Shown here one piece after another: positions 7,192-16,891 of a stretch of DNA of 64,000 bases. The notes beneath the pieces were generated by a model. That model was not told where the DNA came from and did no database searches. It worked only from the letters and a program-made list of their open reading frames with translations. This DNA comes from Pseudogracilibacillus sp. GTDB taxonomy: Bacteria; Bacillota; Bacilli; Bacillales; Amphibacillaceae. Numbering within the stretch: position 1 is the first letter of the stretch; every line of letters starts with the position of its first letter. The DNA lies in assembly GCA_026169815.1 (NCBI GenBank), contig JAPFDT010000025.1, positions 265,372 through 329,371 on the forward strand, in the 5' to 3' direction. Position numbers and translations under genes: made by a program.

Positions 7192-7899
7192 TTGGATACG
7201 AAAAAAGATGCAGAAAAAGAAATGGAAGATGTTTCGCCTTCGACTATTGTTGAAAAGATTAAAGAATTAGGACAAACAAATGTCCCCGCAATGCCCGATT
7301 CTAATATCCATGTGCTAACTATTATTGGTCAAGTAGAAGGACATATGCAATTACCGCCACAAAATAAAACGACAAAGTATGAACATATTTTACCGCAATT
7401 AATTGCCATAGAACAAAACCCTAAAATTGAAGGGGTGATTATTTTACTAAATACAGTTGGTGGAGATGTCGAAGCAGGTCTAGCTTTAGCAGAAATGATT
7501 GCTTCCATGTCTAAACCGACCGTTTCTATTGTCCTTGGAGGAGGACATTCAATAGGAGTACCAATTGCTGTCGCAGCGAAGCATTCTTTTATTGCTCCAA
7601 CAGCTACGATGACAATTCACCCGATTCGATTAACAGGATTAGTCATTGGTGTACCACAAACATTTGAGTATTTGGATAAGATGCAAGATCGAGTTATTCA
7701 GTTCGTAATGGAACACTCATCCATTGTAGAGGATGATTTCAAAGAATTAATGTTTGCTAAAGGTAATTTAACAAGAGATATAGGTACAAATTTAGTCGGT
7801 AAAGAAGCAGTTGACTATAAGTTAATTGATGATGTTGGTGGAGTTAAAGAAGCAATTGCAAAGTTAAATGAGATTATCGGCAAGAAGGAAGTGGAATAA
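7192..7899 (+). CDS. tepA: Translocation-enhancing protein TepA (ClpP-fold)
   Basis: 235 residues, related to ClpP/crotonase-type serine peptidases. [14 protein letters not shown] forms the oxyanion region, the nucleophile Ser sits in [14 protein letters not shown], and the His in MTIHPIR. The B. subtilis homologue (YmfB) was linked to protein export and degradation of spore small acid-soluble proteins. The start is TTG 7192 with SD GGGAGTG. It overlaps ylzJ (stop TAA 7897-7899, ATG at 7899) and precedes spoIIIE, as in B. subtilis. No promoter was recognised in the 100 bp upstream. Confidence 0.9.
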   Translation: MDTKKDAEKEMEDVSPSTIVEKIKELGQTNVPAMPDSNIHVLTIIGQVEGHMQLPPQNKTTKYEHILPQLIAIEQNPKIEGVIILLNTVGGDVEAGLALAEMIASMSKPTVSIVLGGGHSIGVPIAVAAKHSFIAPTATMTIHPIRLTGLVIGVPQTFEYLDKMQDRVIQFVMEHSSIVEDDFKELMFAKGNLTRDIGTNLVGKEAVDYKLIDDVGGVKEAIAKLNEIIGKKEVE

Positions 7900-8114
7900 T
7901 GGTATTATATACACCTATGTCAGTTGAAGAGATTTTCCCAAGTGAAGCCCAACAATATAAAACAATATCTATTCAAGGGAAAATGGTCATTGCTCAACAA
8001 AGAGAAGATGCACAGTTACAACTCGTGCAATTGCTTTCAACAGATCCACAAGATTATTTACAACCATCATTTTCTCCAGGAACGATTATTAAAAATGACT
8101 ATATTCACGAATAG
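7899..8114 (+). CDS. ylzJ: YlzJ-like small protein
   Basis: 71 residues starting with LYTPMSVEEIFPSE, typical of the YlzJ family, which is always found between tepA and spoIIIE. The start ATG overlaps the tepA stop by one base, so it is translationally coupled. The function is unknown. No signal peptide or membrane segment is visible. A long-range stem after it suggests that the tepA-ylzJ transcript ends before spoIIIE. Confidence 0.85.
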   Translation: MVLYTPMSVEEIFPSEAQQYKTISIQGKMVIAQQREDAQLQLVQLLSTDPQDYLQPSFSPGTIIKNDYIHE

Positions 8115-8198
8115 TCATAATATGTTATACTATGTAAGGATACTTGGCATTTAATTTTAAATAATATGCATTTGATAAAAATGCTAAAATTACAAACT

Positions 8199-8263
8199 AA
8201 CCTGAACATATATTTCATTTTGCTTATGAAAAGTAATGTAACTATACGTCAGGTTATTTTTCT
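8199..8263 (+). terminator. Possible terminator between ylzJ and spoIIIE
   Basis: AACCTGA (8199-8205) and TCAGGTT (8249-8255) form a stem with a large loop, followed by ATTTTTCTTG. Confidence 0.45.
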
Positions 8264-8351
8264 TGTACTATAAAAGGATGGAGTGCAATTAGTTATTACA
8301 TAATGTGATGCAACATAAATATGAATGCTATATAAAGGAAGGAGTGACATC

Positions 8352-10616
8352 ATGGCAAAGAAAAAGCGGAAAACGAAAAAAAACTTAAAAAAACAATTAC
8401 AATTTGAACTACTTGGCCTTTTATTTATCTTTTTATCGATTTTTAGTAGTGGAGCATCAATGATTAGTGACGGATTTATCCCAACAAGTTTAGAAAATAT
8501 TTTTAAATGGTTTTTAGGGATTTGGTATTTTGTTTTATCAGTTATTTTATTAATTATTGGTATTGTTTTAGTTGTAAAAAGGAAATTTCCAACCTTTTAC
8601 ACAAAAAGACTGGTAGGAATAACTGTATTCTTTTTAGGGATCGTCTTATTAACTCATATTCAAACTTTTGATCGTTTACTTATTGATCCGCAGCATACAT
8701 CGATTATAAGAGCAAGTTGGGATAATTTTCTTCACTATACAAAAGGTGATGGAGTGAATAGCCAATTAGGCGGTGGTATGATTGGCGCAATCTTATTTGC
8801 ATTGACATACTTTTTATTTTCATTAGCAGGTGCGAAAATAGTCGCTGTTTTTTCATTGTTAATTGGTTTGTTATTTATTACGAATCTATCAATTGGCAAT
8901 GTTTATACATTTATAAAACAATACATACAGAAATTATCCTCTTTAGTTGCTCAGAAGCTAAAAACGGCTAAAGAAAATCGTCAAGAGAATAAAAAGATAA
9001 AAGAAGAGCCGGAAATATCTGAAGAAGTAGAGGCGGTTGAGCCAATTGGAGAACAAGTTCCTACTGAAGATTTAGATGTACAATATTCATTTGATGAAAA
9101 TGCAGAGCAACTTATATTAGATGTTGCACCAGAGATGGAAGAGGACGTTGATGAAGATATTCCGCTTCACGAAATAGCAGTAGATGATGATTCAGATTAT
9201 ATACTACCTAGTATGGATTTATTAGATGAACCAGTAAAACAAACTCAACAACGTGAGAAATCTTCTATTCAGCAAATAGTGAAAGTGTTAGAAGATACGT
9301 TTCATAGTTTTGGTGTAAAAGCTAAAGTAACGAAAGCTAATGTCGGGCCAGCTGTTACGAAGTATGAAGTTCAACCAGATGCGGGAGTGAAAGTAAGTCG
9401 AATTATAAATTTACAAGATGACTTAGCTTTAGCTCTAGCTGCACAAGATATTCGAATTGAAGCACCTATCCCTGGTAAGTCAGCAATTGGAATAGAAGTA
9501 CCTAATAAAGAAGTTGCCACGGTATCTATTCGTGAATTACTTGATACTTCTGATCAACTGCATAAAAAATTATTATTTGCATTAGGACGAGATATATCTG
9601 GTAACGTAATTGAAGGCGAATTAAATAAAATGCCTCACATATTAATTGCTGGAGCAACGGGAAGCGGTAAAAGTGTTTGTATCAATGGTATTATTACGTC
9701 TATTTTAATGCGCGCAAAGCCGAATGAAGTAAAAATGATGATGATTGACCCGAAGAAAGTTGAACTTAATGTGTACAATGGGATTCCACACTTATTAACT
9801 CCTGTTGTAACAGACCCGAAAAAAGCATCAATGGCATTAAGAAAAGTAGTCACGGAAATGGAACACCGGTATGAATTGTTTTCTGAAACCGGAACAAGAA
9901 ATCTAGAATCATATAATAAACATATTCATAGACAAAATGAATTAACAGATGAGAAAACCGCACCATTACCGTATATTGTCGTACTTGTAGATGAATTAGC
10001 GGATTTAATGATGGTAGCTTCAAAAGATGTTGAAGATTCGATTACTCGTTTAGCGCAAATGGCTAGAGCTGCAGGAATTCATTTAATTATTGCAACACAA
10101 CGACCTTCAGTTGATGTCATTACAGGAATTATTAAAGCAAACATCCCATCTCGAATTGCTTTTAGTGTATCGTCACAAGTCGATTCACGAACGATTTTAG
10201 ATATGGGTGGCGCTGAGAAATTGCTAGGTCGAGGGGATATGTTATATATTCCGGTCGGGATGTCTAAACCAATGCGAGTACAAGGAGCCTTTTTATCAGA
10301 TGCAGAAGTGGAAAGAATTGTGACACATTGTACAGACCAACAACAAGCATCTTATCAAGAACATATGATGCCAGAAGCTGAGGAAGTACAAAGTAAAACA
10401 GAGGTAGAAGACGAGTTGTTTACAGAAGCTGTTCAATTAGTAATTAAGGAACAAACTGCAAGTGTATCGATGTTACAAAGAAGATTTCGTATAGGTTATA
10501 ACAGAGCAGCTAGATTAGTAGATGCAATGGAAGATCAACAAATTATCGGCCCTCATGAAGGGAGTAAGCCGAGGACTGTTTTAATTTCTCCACCACCAGA
10601 AGAATCAACTTCATAA
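8352..10616 (+). CDS. spoIIIE: DNA translocase SpoIIIE/FtsK
   Basis: 754 residues from ATG 8352 (SD AAGGAAGGAG); a start 27 bp upstream has no SD. Four N-terminal membrane segments (about 20-180) are followed by an acidic linker (about 200-290) and a motor domain with Walker [10 protein letters not shown] (about 433) and Walker [11 protein letters not shown] (about 545). The C-terminal winged-helix gamma domain (about 688-745, [21 protein letters not shown]) reads chromosome orientation. It pumps the chromosome into the forespore at the division septum. Its position after tepA-ylzJ is conserved; the ymfC regulator that follows in B. subtilis is absent. Confidence 0.96.
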   Translation: MAKKKRKTKKNLKKQLQFELLGLLFIFLSIFSSGASMISDGFIPTSLENIFKWFLGIWYFVLSVILLIIGIVLVVKRKFPTFYTKRLVGITVFFLGIVLLTHIQTFDRLLIDPQHTSIIRASWDNFLHYTKGDGVNSQLGGGMIGAILFALTYFLFSLAGAKIVAVFSLLIGLLFITNLSIGNVYTFIKQYIQKLSSLVAQKLKTAKENRQENKKIKEEPEISEEVEAVEPIGEQVPTEDLDVQYSFDENAEQLILDVAPEMEEDVDEDIPLHEIAVDDDSDYILPSMDLLDEPVKQTQQREKSSIQQIVKVLEDTFHSFGVKAKVTKANVGPAVTKYEVQPDAGVKVSRIINLQDDLALALAAQDIRIEAPIPGKSAIGIEVPNKEVATVSIRELLDTSDQLHKKLLFALGRDISGNVIEGELNKMPHILIAGATGSGKSVCINGIITSILMRAKPNEVKMMMIDPKKVELNVYNGIPHLLTPVVTDPKKASMALRKVVTEMEHRYELFSETGTRNLESYNKHIHRQNELTDEKTAPLPYIVVLVDELADLMMVASKDVEDSITRLAQMARAAGIHLIIATQRPSVDVITGIIKANIPSRIAFSVSSQVDSRTILDMGGAEKLLGRGDMLYIPVGMSKPMRVQGAFLSDAEVERIVTHCTDQQQASYQEHMMPEAEEVQSKTEVEDELFTEAVQLVIKEQTASVSMLQRRFRIGYNRAARLVDAMEDQQIIGPHEGSKPRTVLISPPPEESTS

Positions 10617-10701
10617 AATTTATATAGTTGTATAAACTAATCAAAAGAATGTTAGATGAAAGTTAAACGTAGTATGTTGTTAAAAAGGAGAGAAATAATT
10701 A

Positions 10702-11991
10702 ATGAATCTAAGTGAAAAACGTTTAGATAAAGATGGTATCAATTATCATTTTATCCCAACGAAAAAGTTTAAAACAGTCAATATCGTCATGAAAAGTAAA
10801 AGTCGTCTTGATAAGGAAACAATTACAAAACGTGCTCTACTTCCTTATGTGTTAGAACAAGGTACAAAAAGATATCCATCTGAAAAGGAATTAATGATTA
10901 AATTAGACGAGCTGTATGGTGCAGTATTAACATTATCTAGTATGAAAAAAGGTAATGAACATATTTTACATTATCAATTAGAAGTAGCAAACGAGCGATT
11001 TATTGAAAACGAAACAACGATAATGGAAGAAGCATTACAATTGTTTTATGAGATTATTTTTGAACCGAATCGAACAGAAACAGGATTTAACTCACAAATT
11101 GTTACTCGTGAAAAAGCGACTTTACAAAGTAAAATTGAAGCGATTTATGACGATAAAGTATCGTTTGCTAATCAACGATTAATTGATAATATGTGTGAAA
11201 ATGAAATATATAGTATTCATACGAATGGTTATACTGAAGATTTATCTACTATTGATGGAGAAAATTTATCTACATATTATGATTCTGTATTAGCTTCTGA
11301 TGATATGGACTTATATGTAGTTGGAGATATAGATGTCCAGTCTATGTCCCAACAAGTGACGAATGTTTTTCAACGTCCAACATATGAAGTAGATGAAACT
11401 GAAACGTCAGAAGAAATACAAAAGCGTGATACATCTCAAGAAATTGTTGAAACACAATCGATTCAACAAGCGAAACTACATTTTGGTTATCGAACAAATT
11501 GTACGTATAAAGATGATGATTATAGTGCATTACAAGTGTTTAATGGACTTTATGGAGGCTTTCCTAATTCGAAGTTATTTATCAATGTTCGTGAAAAGCA
11601 TAGTTTAGCTTATTACGCCGCTTCACGTATTGAGAGTCATAAAGGATTAATGTTTGTATTTAGTGGGATAGAATCAACTGATTATGAACAAGCAAAAAGG
11701 ATAATCAATGAGCAGTTTAACTTAATGCAAGCAGGCGACTTTACTGAACAAGAAGTGGAAGAAACGAAGGAATTAATTATAAGTGAGTTAAAAGAAACGA
11801 TGGATAGTGCTTATGGTATTGTTGAATTAATGTATCAACAAGTTGTTGGACAAAAAGCTTTATCACCAGAACAGTTTATTGAAAATATTTCCCAAGTGAC
11901 AAAAGCTGATGTAGTAGCTATAGCACAAAAAGTTGAATTAGATACTATTTACTTATTAACAAGTGATCACGGAGGTGAGATGAATGAATAA
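10702..11991 (+). CDS. ymfF: M16-family peptidase homologue lacking the zinc motif (YmfF)
   Basis: 429 residues with the M16 (insulinase/processing peptidase) fold. The N-terminal HxxEH zinc motif is absent (the equivalent helix reads ALLPYVLEQGTKRY). The C-terminal half keeps the conserved VREKHSLAYYAASRI segment. Pairs of an inactive and an active M16 subunit form heterodimers, so YmfF is probably the non-catalytic partner of the next gene. ATG 11984 of ymfH overlaps its end by 8 bp. SD AAAGGAGAG precedes ATG 10702. Confidence 0.88.
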   Translation: MNLSEKRLDKDGINYHFIPTKKFKTVNIVMKSKSRLDKETITKRALLPYVLEQGTKRYPSEKELMIKLDELYGAVLTLSSMKKGNEHILHYQLEVANERFIENETTIMEEALQLFYEIIFEPNRTETGFNSQIVTREKATLQSKIEAIYDDKVSFANQRLIDNMCENEIYSIHTNGYTEDLSTIDGENLSTYYDSVLASDDMDLYVVGDIDVQSMSQQVTNVFQRPTYEVDETETSEEIQKRDTSQEIVETQSIQQAKLHFGYRTNCTYKDDDYSALQVFNGLYGGFPNSKLFINVREKHSLAYYAASRIESHKGLMFVFSGIESTDYEQAKRIINEQFNLMQAGDFTEQEVEETKELIISELKETMDSAYGIVELMYQQVVGQKALSPEQFIENISQVTKADVVAIAQKVELDTIYLLTSDHGGEMNE

Positions 11992-13267
11992 AACGAAATA
12001 TGAAGCAATAGATGAAACAGTTATGAAAAAGACATTGTCTAATGGACTTCAAGTATATTTAATTCCAAAACAAGAAGTAACGAAATCATATGCCGTTTTC
12101 ATGACAGATTATGGTTCCGTTCATCGAAGCTTTATCCCTATTGGAGAAGAGGATGAAGTCACGGTTCCAGATGGTATTGCTCACTTTTTAGAACATAAAT
12201 TGTTTGAAAAAGAAGATCGAGATGTATTTAGTGATTTTCTAAAGCAAGGAGCGTCACCAAATGCTTACACATCCTTCACGAAAACAGCTTATTTATTTTC
12301 AACGACTAAATCAGTAGAAGAAAATGTAGAAGTATTATTAGATTTTGTTCAAGACCCGTATTTTTCTGATGAGTCGGTAGAGAAAGAAAAGGGGATTATA
12401 GAACAAGAAATTAAAATGTATGATGACCAAGCGGACTGGCAAGCATTCATGGGAACAATCAGAAACATGTTTCATCATCATCCAGTACACATTGATATTG
12501 CGGGTACTGTTGATTCAATTCAAGACATAACGAAAGAAGATTTGTACACGTGCTATCACACGTTCTATCATCCGGAAAATATGACATTATGTGTTATCGG
12601 TGCTTTTGATGAAGCTTCCATGATGGAGATGATTGAAGCAAATCAGCAGGAAAAATCATTTCCAACATTTACAAATGTCGAAAAGCATTTTCCAGAAGAA
12701 CCTATAGAGGTGAAAGAAAAAGACAGTATAATCGAGTTGCCTGTATCGATACCGAAAGTAACAGTAGGTATAAAAGAAGCGGCATATACATTAAGTAAAG
12801 AAGAATTTTTACGTCGTGATGTGTATCAAGACTTGTTATTAGATTATTTATTTTCTGCTAGTGGACAATTTTATGAAGAGCTGTATTCAGAAGGATTGAT
12901 TGACGACAGTTTTGAATATAGTACAAATGTTGAAAAAAGTTTTAGTTTTTCTTTAATAAGTAGTAATACAAGAGAACCAGAGAAGTTGAAAGAACGTTTA
13001 TTTGAACAATTATTACGAATTAACACTATATCGATGACGGAAGAAGAACTAGAAACAATTAAGAAAAAATATATCGGACAATTATTACGTTCCATGAATT
13101 CATTAGAATTTATTGCCAATCAATATGTATATTATCATTTTGCAGATTTAGATTTTTATGAATTAACGGCATATGTTCAAGAAATTACATTAGATGAAAT
13201 CCACGAGTTTATGCAACAGTGGGTAAATGAGGAACAATTAACGGTTTGTACGGTAAAGTCAAGTTAA
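11984..13267 (+). CDS. ymfH: M16-family zinc metallopeptidase (YmfH)
   Basis: 427 residues. The inverted zinc motif HFLEHKLFE (about residues 67-71, HxxEH) and a distal Glu in the EQEIKMYDD helix (about 136) are intact, so this subunit should be catalytic. The C-terminal half is a second M16 repeat (SASGQFYEELYSEGLIDDSF). It is translated from an ATG overlapping the ymfF stop, consistent with a YmfF-YmfH complex. The substrate is not evident; related pairs act on peptides. Confidence 0.9.
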   Translation: MNKTKYEAIDETVMKKTLSNGLQVYLIPKQEVTKSYAVFMTDYGSVHRSFIPIGEEDEVTVPDGIAHFLEHKLFEKEDRDVFSDFLKQGASPNAYTSFTKTAYLFSTTKSVEENVEVLLDFVQDPYFSDESVEKEKGIIEQEIKMYDDQADWQAFMGTIRNMFHHHPVHIDIAGTVDSIQDITKEDLYTCYHTFYHPENMTLCVIGAFDEASMMEMIEANQQEKSFPTFTNVEKHFPEEPIEVKEKDSIIELPVSIPKVTVGIKEAAYTLSKEEFLRRDVYQDLLLDYLFSASGQFYEELYSEGLIDDSFEYSTNVEKSFSFSLISSNTREPEKLKERLFEQLLRINTISMTEEELETIKKKYIGQLLRSMNSLEFIANQYVYYHFADLDFYELTAYVQEITLDEIHEFMQQWVNEEQLTVCTVKSS

Positions 13268-13279
13268 TTAGGTGATGAA

Positions 13280-13999
13280 ATGAACAAAAACGTATTAGTT
13301 TTGGGGGCGAGTGGCGACATTGGTCAAGCGATAGCGATTGAGTTAGCGTCACAAGACTATAATTTAATCTTACACTATCACAAGAGCCAACATATTATTG
13401 AGCGACTACAATATGTATTACGAGAAGATGCCATTTTACAAACAGTGCAGGCTAATTTAGCGGATAGCGAATCGATACGGCATTTATGTGAGGAAGTCGC
13501 TTACCATGTAGATGCTATTGTTTTTGTTAGTGGGACGGCACATTATGGCTTATTTCAAGATGCAACAGAATCAGAAATGGATGACATGATGCATATTCAT
13601 GTGAAAGCTCCTTGGTTAATTACAAATTACTTTTTACCAGAAATGATTCGTAACCAATACGGTAAAATCGTGTTAATAACATCGATTTGGGGTAATATTG
13701 GTGCAAGTAATGAAGTTATGTATTCTTCGGTTAAAGGAGCTCAAAATAGCTTTGTAAAAGCATTAGCAAAAGAAGTTGGACTGAGCGGTATTTCTGTGAA
13801 TGCGGTAAGTCCTGGATTTATTGATACGAAAATGAATCAACATTTAATGCAAGATGAAAAATCTGAGATTATTTCCCATATTCCAATGAATCGTGCTGGT
13901 TTAACATCTGATGTAGCACATGCGGTCAGTTTTTTAGTCAATGATAAATCAAACTATATTCAAGGAGAAATTATGAATATAACAGGCGGCTGGTTTTAA
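13280..13999 (+). CDS. ymfI: SDR-family EF-P 5-aminopentanone reductase (YmfI)
   Basis: 239 residues with the classical short-chain dehydrogenase signature: nucleotide-binding GASGDIGQAIA at the N-terminus, a catalytic Ser (SIWG) and YSSVKGAQNSF (YxxxK), then SPGFIDTKMN. In B. subtilis YmfI reduces the 5-aminopentanone group on elongation factor P, and the conserved place after ymfFH supports the same role. A FabG-like fatty-acid role is the main alternative by sequence alone. It starts 12 bp after ymfH. Confidence 0.85.
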   Translation: MNKNVLVLGASGDIGQAIAIELASQDYNLILHYHKSQHIIERLQYVLREDAILQTVQANLADSESIRHLCEEVAYHVDAIVFVSGTAHYGLFQDATESEMDDMMHIHVKAPWLITNYFLPEMIRNQYGKIVLITSIWGNIGASNEVMYSSVKGAQNSFVKALAKEVGLSGISVNAVSPGFIDTKMNQHLMQDEKSEIISHIPMNRAGLTSDVAHAVSFLVNDKSNYIQGEIMNITGGWF

Positions 14000-14071
14000 T
14001 TTTTCCCCCATTTAAATGTATAAACAGTCTGGCAAAATCCATACTAATTGTACATTAAGGAGGGAGAATGT

Positions 14072-14320
14072 ATGTCTGTTTTAGATGATTTTTCAACTTG
14101 GAAATCGTTTTTAGCTAACAAATTAACGGATGCAAAAGATGATGGCATGAGTAATCAAGCAATTGTAAATGTCGCTCAACACGTTGGTGATTATTTAAGT
14201 CGTCATGTTGAACCAGAGAACAAAGAAGAACGCATGTTACAAGAACTTTGGCATGCAGCGTCAGAAGAAGAACAAGCAGCACTAGCTAGTACAATGGTCA
14301 AACTCGTCCAGAAGAAGTAA
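14072..14320 (+). CDS. ymfJ: DUF3243 protein YmfJ
   Basis: 82 residues, all-helical, no signal or membrane segment. It begins MSVLDDFSTWKSFLANKL and ends with a helix rich in Glu/Gln (EEEQAALASTMVKLVQKK). The start at ATG 14072 follows a perfect AAGGAGGGAG. The function is unknown; the family is a constant member of this gene cluster. A strong terminator immediately downstream separates it from ymfK. Confidence 0.85.
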   Translation: MSVLDDFSTWKSFLANKLTDAKDDGMSNQAIVNVAQHVGDYLSRHVEPENKEERMLQELWHAASEEEQAALASTMVKLVQKK

Positions 14321-14321
14321 G

Positions 14322-14356
14322 AAAAGGTTACATCCTCGTGATGTAACCTTTTTATT
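14322..14356 (+). terminator. Terminator after ymfJ
   Basis: Perfect stem AAAAGGTTACATC / GATGTAACCTTTT with a 4-nt loop, then TTTATTTT. Confidence 0.9.
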
Positions 14357-14475
14357 TTGCGATAATCAATGTTTCAAAAATGAAAGAAAAGGTTATTTAT
14401 AATGAAAGTGAGTTCATTTTATAATACTAATTCGGTTAAAAATACGAATGTTGCAATGGATTCATTTGAATTGTA

Positions 14476-14504
14476 TTGCAAATAATTGTTTGATTAGGTA
14501 AAAT
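14476..14504 (+). promoter_or_regulatory. Probable SigA promoter of ymfK-ymfM
   Basis: TTGCAA (14476-14481), 17-bp spacer, TAAAAT (14499-14504), 38 bp before the ymfK start. Confidence 0.5.
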
Positions 14505-14541
14505 TAGAAGGACGTTAAGATAAAGAGAAGAGGATATTGTA

Positions 14542-15327
14542 ATGACAAAAAAAGAATGGTACTTTGAGTATGAGTTACAATATAACCGACCAGGCTTACT
14601 TGGTGATATTTCTACATTGTTAGGAATGTTATCCATTAATATAGTAAGTATTAATGGGATTGAAAATTCAAGGCGTGGTATGTTGATTCTATGTAAACAA
14701 GATGAAAATATAGAACGTTTAAAAACAATTTTAGCTAAAGTAGATACTATTAAAATAACGAGATTAAGAAAACCAAGAATAATTGATCGCTTGGCTGTTC
14801 GCCATGGAAAATATATTCACTTAGACAGGGAAGACCGCAAAACAGTGAGGTTTATTCGGGAAGAGTTTGGTTTACTTGTCGATTTTATGTCTGAATTATT
14901 TAAAACGGAAGGGCATAAGCTAATAGGGGTTAGAGGGATGCCTCGTGTAGGCAAGACAGAAGCAATTGTATCAGGTAGTGCAAGTGCTAATAAAAAGTGG
15001 TTATTCGTGTCAAGTACGTTATTAAAACAAACAGTACGCAATCAATTAATTGACGGCGAGTACGGAGATGATTATATTTATATTATTGATGGTGTCGTCT
15101 CTCAACAAAGTGCAAATGAAGAGCATTGGCAATTAATTCGGGAAATTATGCAACTACCAGCAACGAAAGTAGTTGAACATCCTGATATATTTGTCCAAAC
15201 TACAGAATACACATTAGATGATTTCGATTATATTATTGAAATTAGACGTGATGAAGAGGAAGAAATTACGTATGAAAAAATTGAAGGAAAAGTTGGACCA
15301 ATGGGTGGTTCTATGTTTGAATTTTAA
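14542..15327 (+). CDS. ymfK: DUF3388 protein YmfK (ACT-like plus P-loop-like)
   Basis: 261 residues. The first 75 look like an ACT domain: YELQYNRPGLLGDISTLLGM with the Gly-Leu-Leu regulatory loop, then INIVSINGIE. The second part has a Walker A-like GMPRVGKTE (about 131-139) and a hydrophobic strand ending in Asp (YIYIIDG) that could be Walker B. The C-terminus is acidic. This suggests a ligand-sensing nucleotide-binding protein, but no activity is known. It is followed 18 bp later by ymfM. Confidence 0.82.
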   Translation: MTKKEWYFEYELQYNRPGLLGDISTLLGMLSINIVSINGIENSRRGMLILCKQDENIERLKTILAKVDTIKITRLRKPRIIDRLAVRHGKYIHLDREDRKTVRFIREEFGLLVDFMSELFKTEGHKLIGVRGMPRVGKTEAIVSGSASANKKWLFVSSTLLKQTVRNQLIDGEYGDDYIYIIDGVVSQQSANEEHWQLIREIMQLPATKVVEHPDIFVQTTEYTLDDFDYIIEIRRDEEEEITYEKIEGKVGPMGGSMFEF

Positions 15328-15345
15328 GGGGAAAGGTGTTTTAGC

Positions 15346-16227
15346 ATGCAAATAGGAGTCATTTTAAGAGAAGCGAGGGAAGAGCAAGGGTTAACATTGG
15401 ATCATATTCAAGACATAACAAAAATCCAAAAACGTTACTTAGTTGCCATTGAACATGATGATTTCCATGCTTTACCTGGTCGTTTTTATGCAAGAGCTTT
15501 TATTAAAGAATACGCTCAAGCAGTAGGATTAGATGCAGATGTTATTTTAGAAAACTTTGACGAAGAAACAATTGAACAAGAAGAGGAAGAAACGGTTCCA
15601 TATACTAGATTTGATCGTAACAAACAATCGTCTAGTGACAAATCATCTTTTTTATCATTTTTACCAACAGTTATCGTCGTTGTACTTATTGTCGGAATTA
15701 TTTTCGTAGCTTATATTTTATTACAAAAGTCGTCTTCTAATGATGATAGTGTAGAAACACCTCAAGAAAATGATGAAATAGTCCGTCAAAAGGATAGCGA
15801 TAAGCAAGCTAATGACGATAATGAAGAAGAAGCTGAAGATGAAGAAGATGCGGATGATGAAGAAGTAGAAGATGAATCAGAAGATGAGAACACATTTAAA
15901 GTTGTGGAAGAAGGAGAAGGGAATTCACCCTTATCTACACTTGACTTTACTTACAGTGGCGATGAAGTCACTTTACAATTGAAGCCTACTGGAGAAACAT
16001 ATGTACAAGTTTTAAACAGTGATGAACAAGTTTTATTTGAAGGTAGTTTAACAGCTGATACAGATGTAGATGAAATTGATGTGTCGGACGAAGAACGAGT
16101 TTATTTAAATATAGGAAATGCTCCTGGATTATCCATTTTATTGAATGATGTAGAAATGGAATATCCGGTTGATAAAGATCAAATTGTCCATCAAAAAATG
16201 TGGATTAACCTAGAAAAAGCAGATTAA
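15346..16227 (+). CDS. ymfM: RodZ-like cell-shape protein (YmfM)
   Basis: 293 residues. A cytoplasmic RodZ-type helix-turn-helix (about 1-75, LREAREEQGLTLDHIQDITK) is followed by one transmembrane helix (about 103-125, TVIVVVLIVGIIFVAYILL). Then come a very acidic extracellular linker (about 145-190, almost only Asp/Glu) and a C-terminal DUF4115-type beta domain. RodZ-like proteins connect MreB to the wall-synthesis machine. The acidic linker is longer and more charged than I would expect for a non-halophile. A terminator follows before pgsA. Confidence 0.88.
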   Translation: MQIGVILREAREEQGLTLDHIQDITKIQKRYLVAIEHDDFHALPGRFYARAFIKEYAQAVGLDADVILENFDEETIEQEEEETVPYTRFDRNKQSSSDKSSFLSFLPTVIVVVLIVGIIFVAYILLQKSSSNDDSVETPQENDEIVRQKDSDKQANDDNEEEAEDEEDADDEEVEDESEDENTFKVVEEGEGNSPLSTLDFTYSGDEVTLQLKPTGETYVQVLNSDEQVLFEGSLTADTDVDEIDVSDEERVYLNIGNAPGLSILLNDVEMEYPVDKDQIVHQKMWINLEKAD

Positions 16228-16231
16228 ATGT

Positions 16232-16262
16232 TGACCCCTCTTTGTTGAGAGGGGTTTTGTTC
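16232..16262 (+). terminator. Terminator after ymfM
   Basis: Stem ACCCCTC / GAGGGGT with a short loop followed by TTTTG. Confidence 0.85.
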
Positions 16263-16312
16263 ATGATGACAATTTACATTAATTAAATTAAGGAAAGAAT
16301 GGAGCTTTTTAC

Positions 16313-16891
16313 ATGAATTTACCAAATAAAATTACATTATCACGAATTTTTTTAATACCAATATTTATCATTGTTTTAACACTTCCATTTGATTGGGGAG
16401 AGTGGAGTATAGGAGCAACAAATTTACCAATTACACATTTTGTAGCTGGATTAATTTTTATCATCGCATCTATAACAGACTGGTTAGATGGATATATTGC
16501 ACGAAAATATAATCTAATAACGAATATGGGGAAATTCCTTGATCCTCTTGCAGATAAATTACTCGTCTCAGCTGCATTTATTTTACTCGTTGAATTAGAT
16601 TTAGCTGCCGCTTGGATTGTCATTGCGATTATTAGTCGTGAATTTGCAGTAACAGGTTTTAGATTAGTTGCGGCTGGAGAAGGGGTTGTTTTAGCTGCGA
16701 GTAATATGGGGAAATTAAAAACGGTATCGCAAATTGCTGCGATAATCTTTTTAATGTTCCATAACTTCCCATTTTCTTATCTTGATCTCCCAGTAGATAC
16801 AGTCATTTTATATATAGCTTTAATTTTAACTGTATGGTCGGGTGTAGATTACTTTATTAAAAATTGGCATGTTTTGAGGGATTCTAAATGA
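16313..16891 (+). CDS. pgsA: CDP-diacylglycerol-glycerol-3-phosphate phosphatidyltransferase
   Basis: 192 residues, a polytopic membrane enzyme that makes phosphatidylglycerol phosphate, the precursor of phosphatidylglycerol. The CDP-alcohol phosphotransferase motif D-G-x2-A-R-x8-G-x3-D-x3-D is visible as DGYIARKYNL followed by GKFLDPLADK (about residues 62-83). The first residues NLPNKITLSRIFLIP are typical. cinA starts inside its stop codon (ATGA), so the two are coupled. Confidence 0.95.
   Translation: MNLPNKITLSRIFLIPIFIIVLTLPFDWGEWSIGATNLPITHFVAGLIFIIASITDWLDGYIARKYNLITNMGKFLDPLADKLLVSAAFILLVELDLAAAWIVIAIISREFAVTGFRLVAAGEGVVLAASNMGKLKTVSQIAAIIFLMFHNFPFSYLDLPVDTVILYIALILTVWSGVDYFIKNWHVLRDSK

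Noticed and set aside
16309..16623. 104-codon minus-strand ORF opposite pgsA
   Set aside because: Antisense shadow of a membrane gene.
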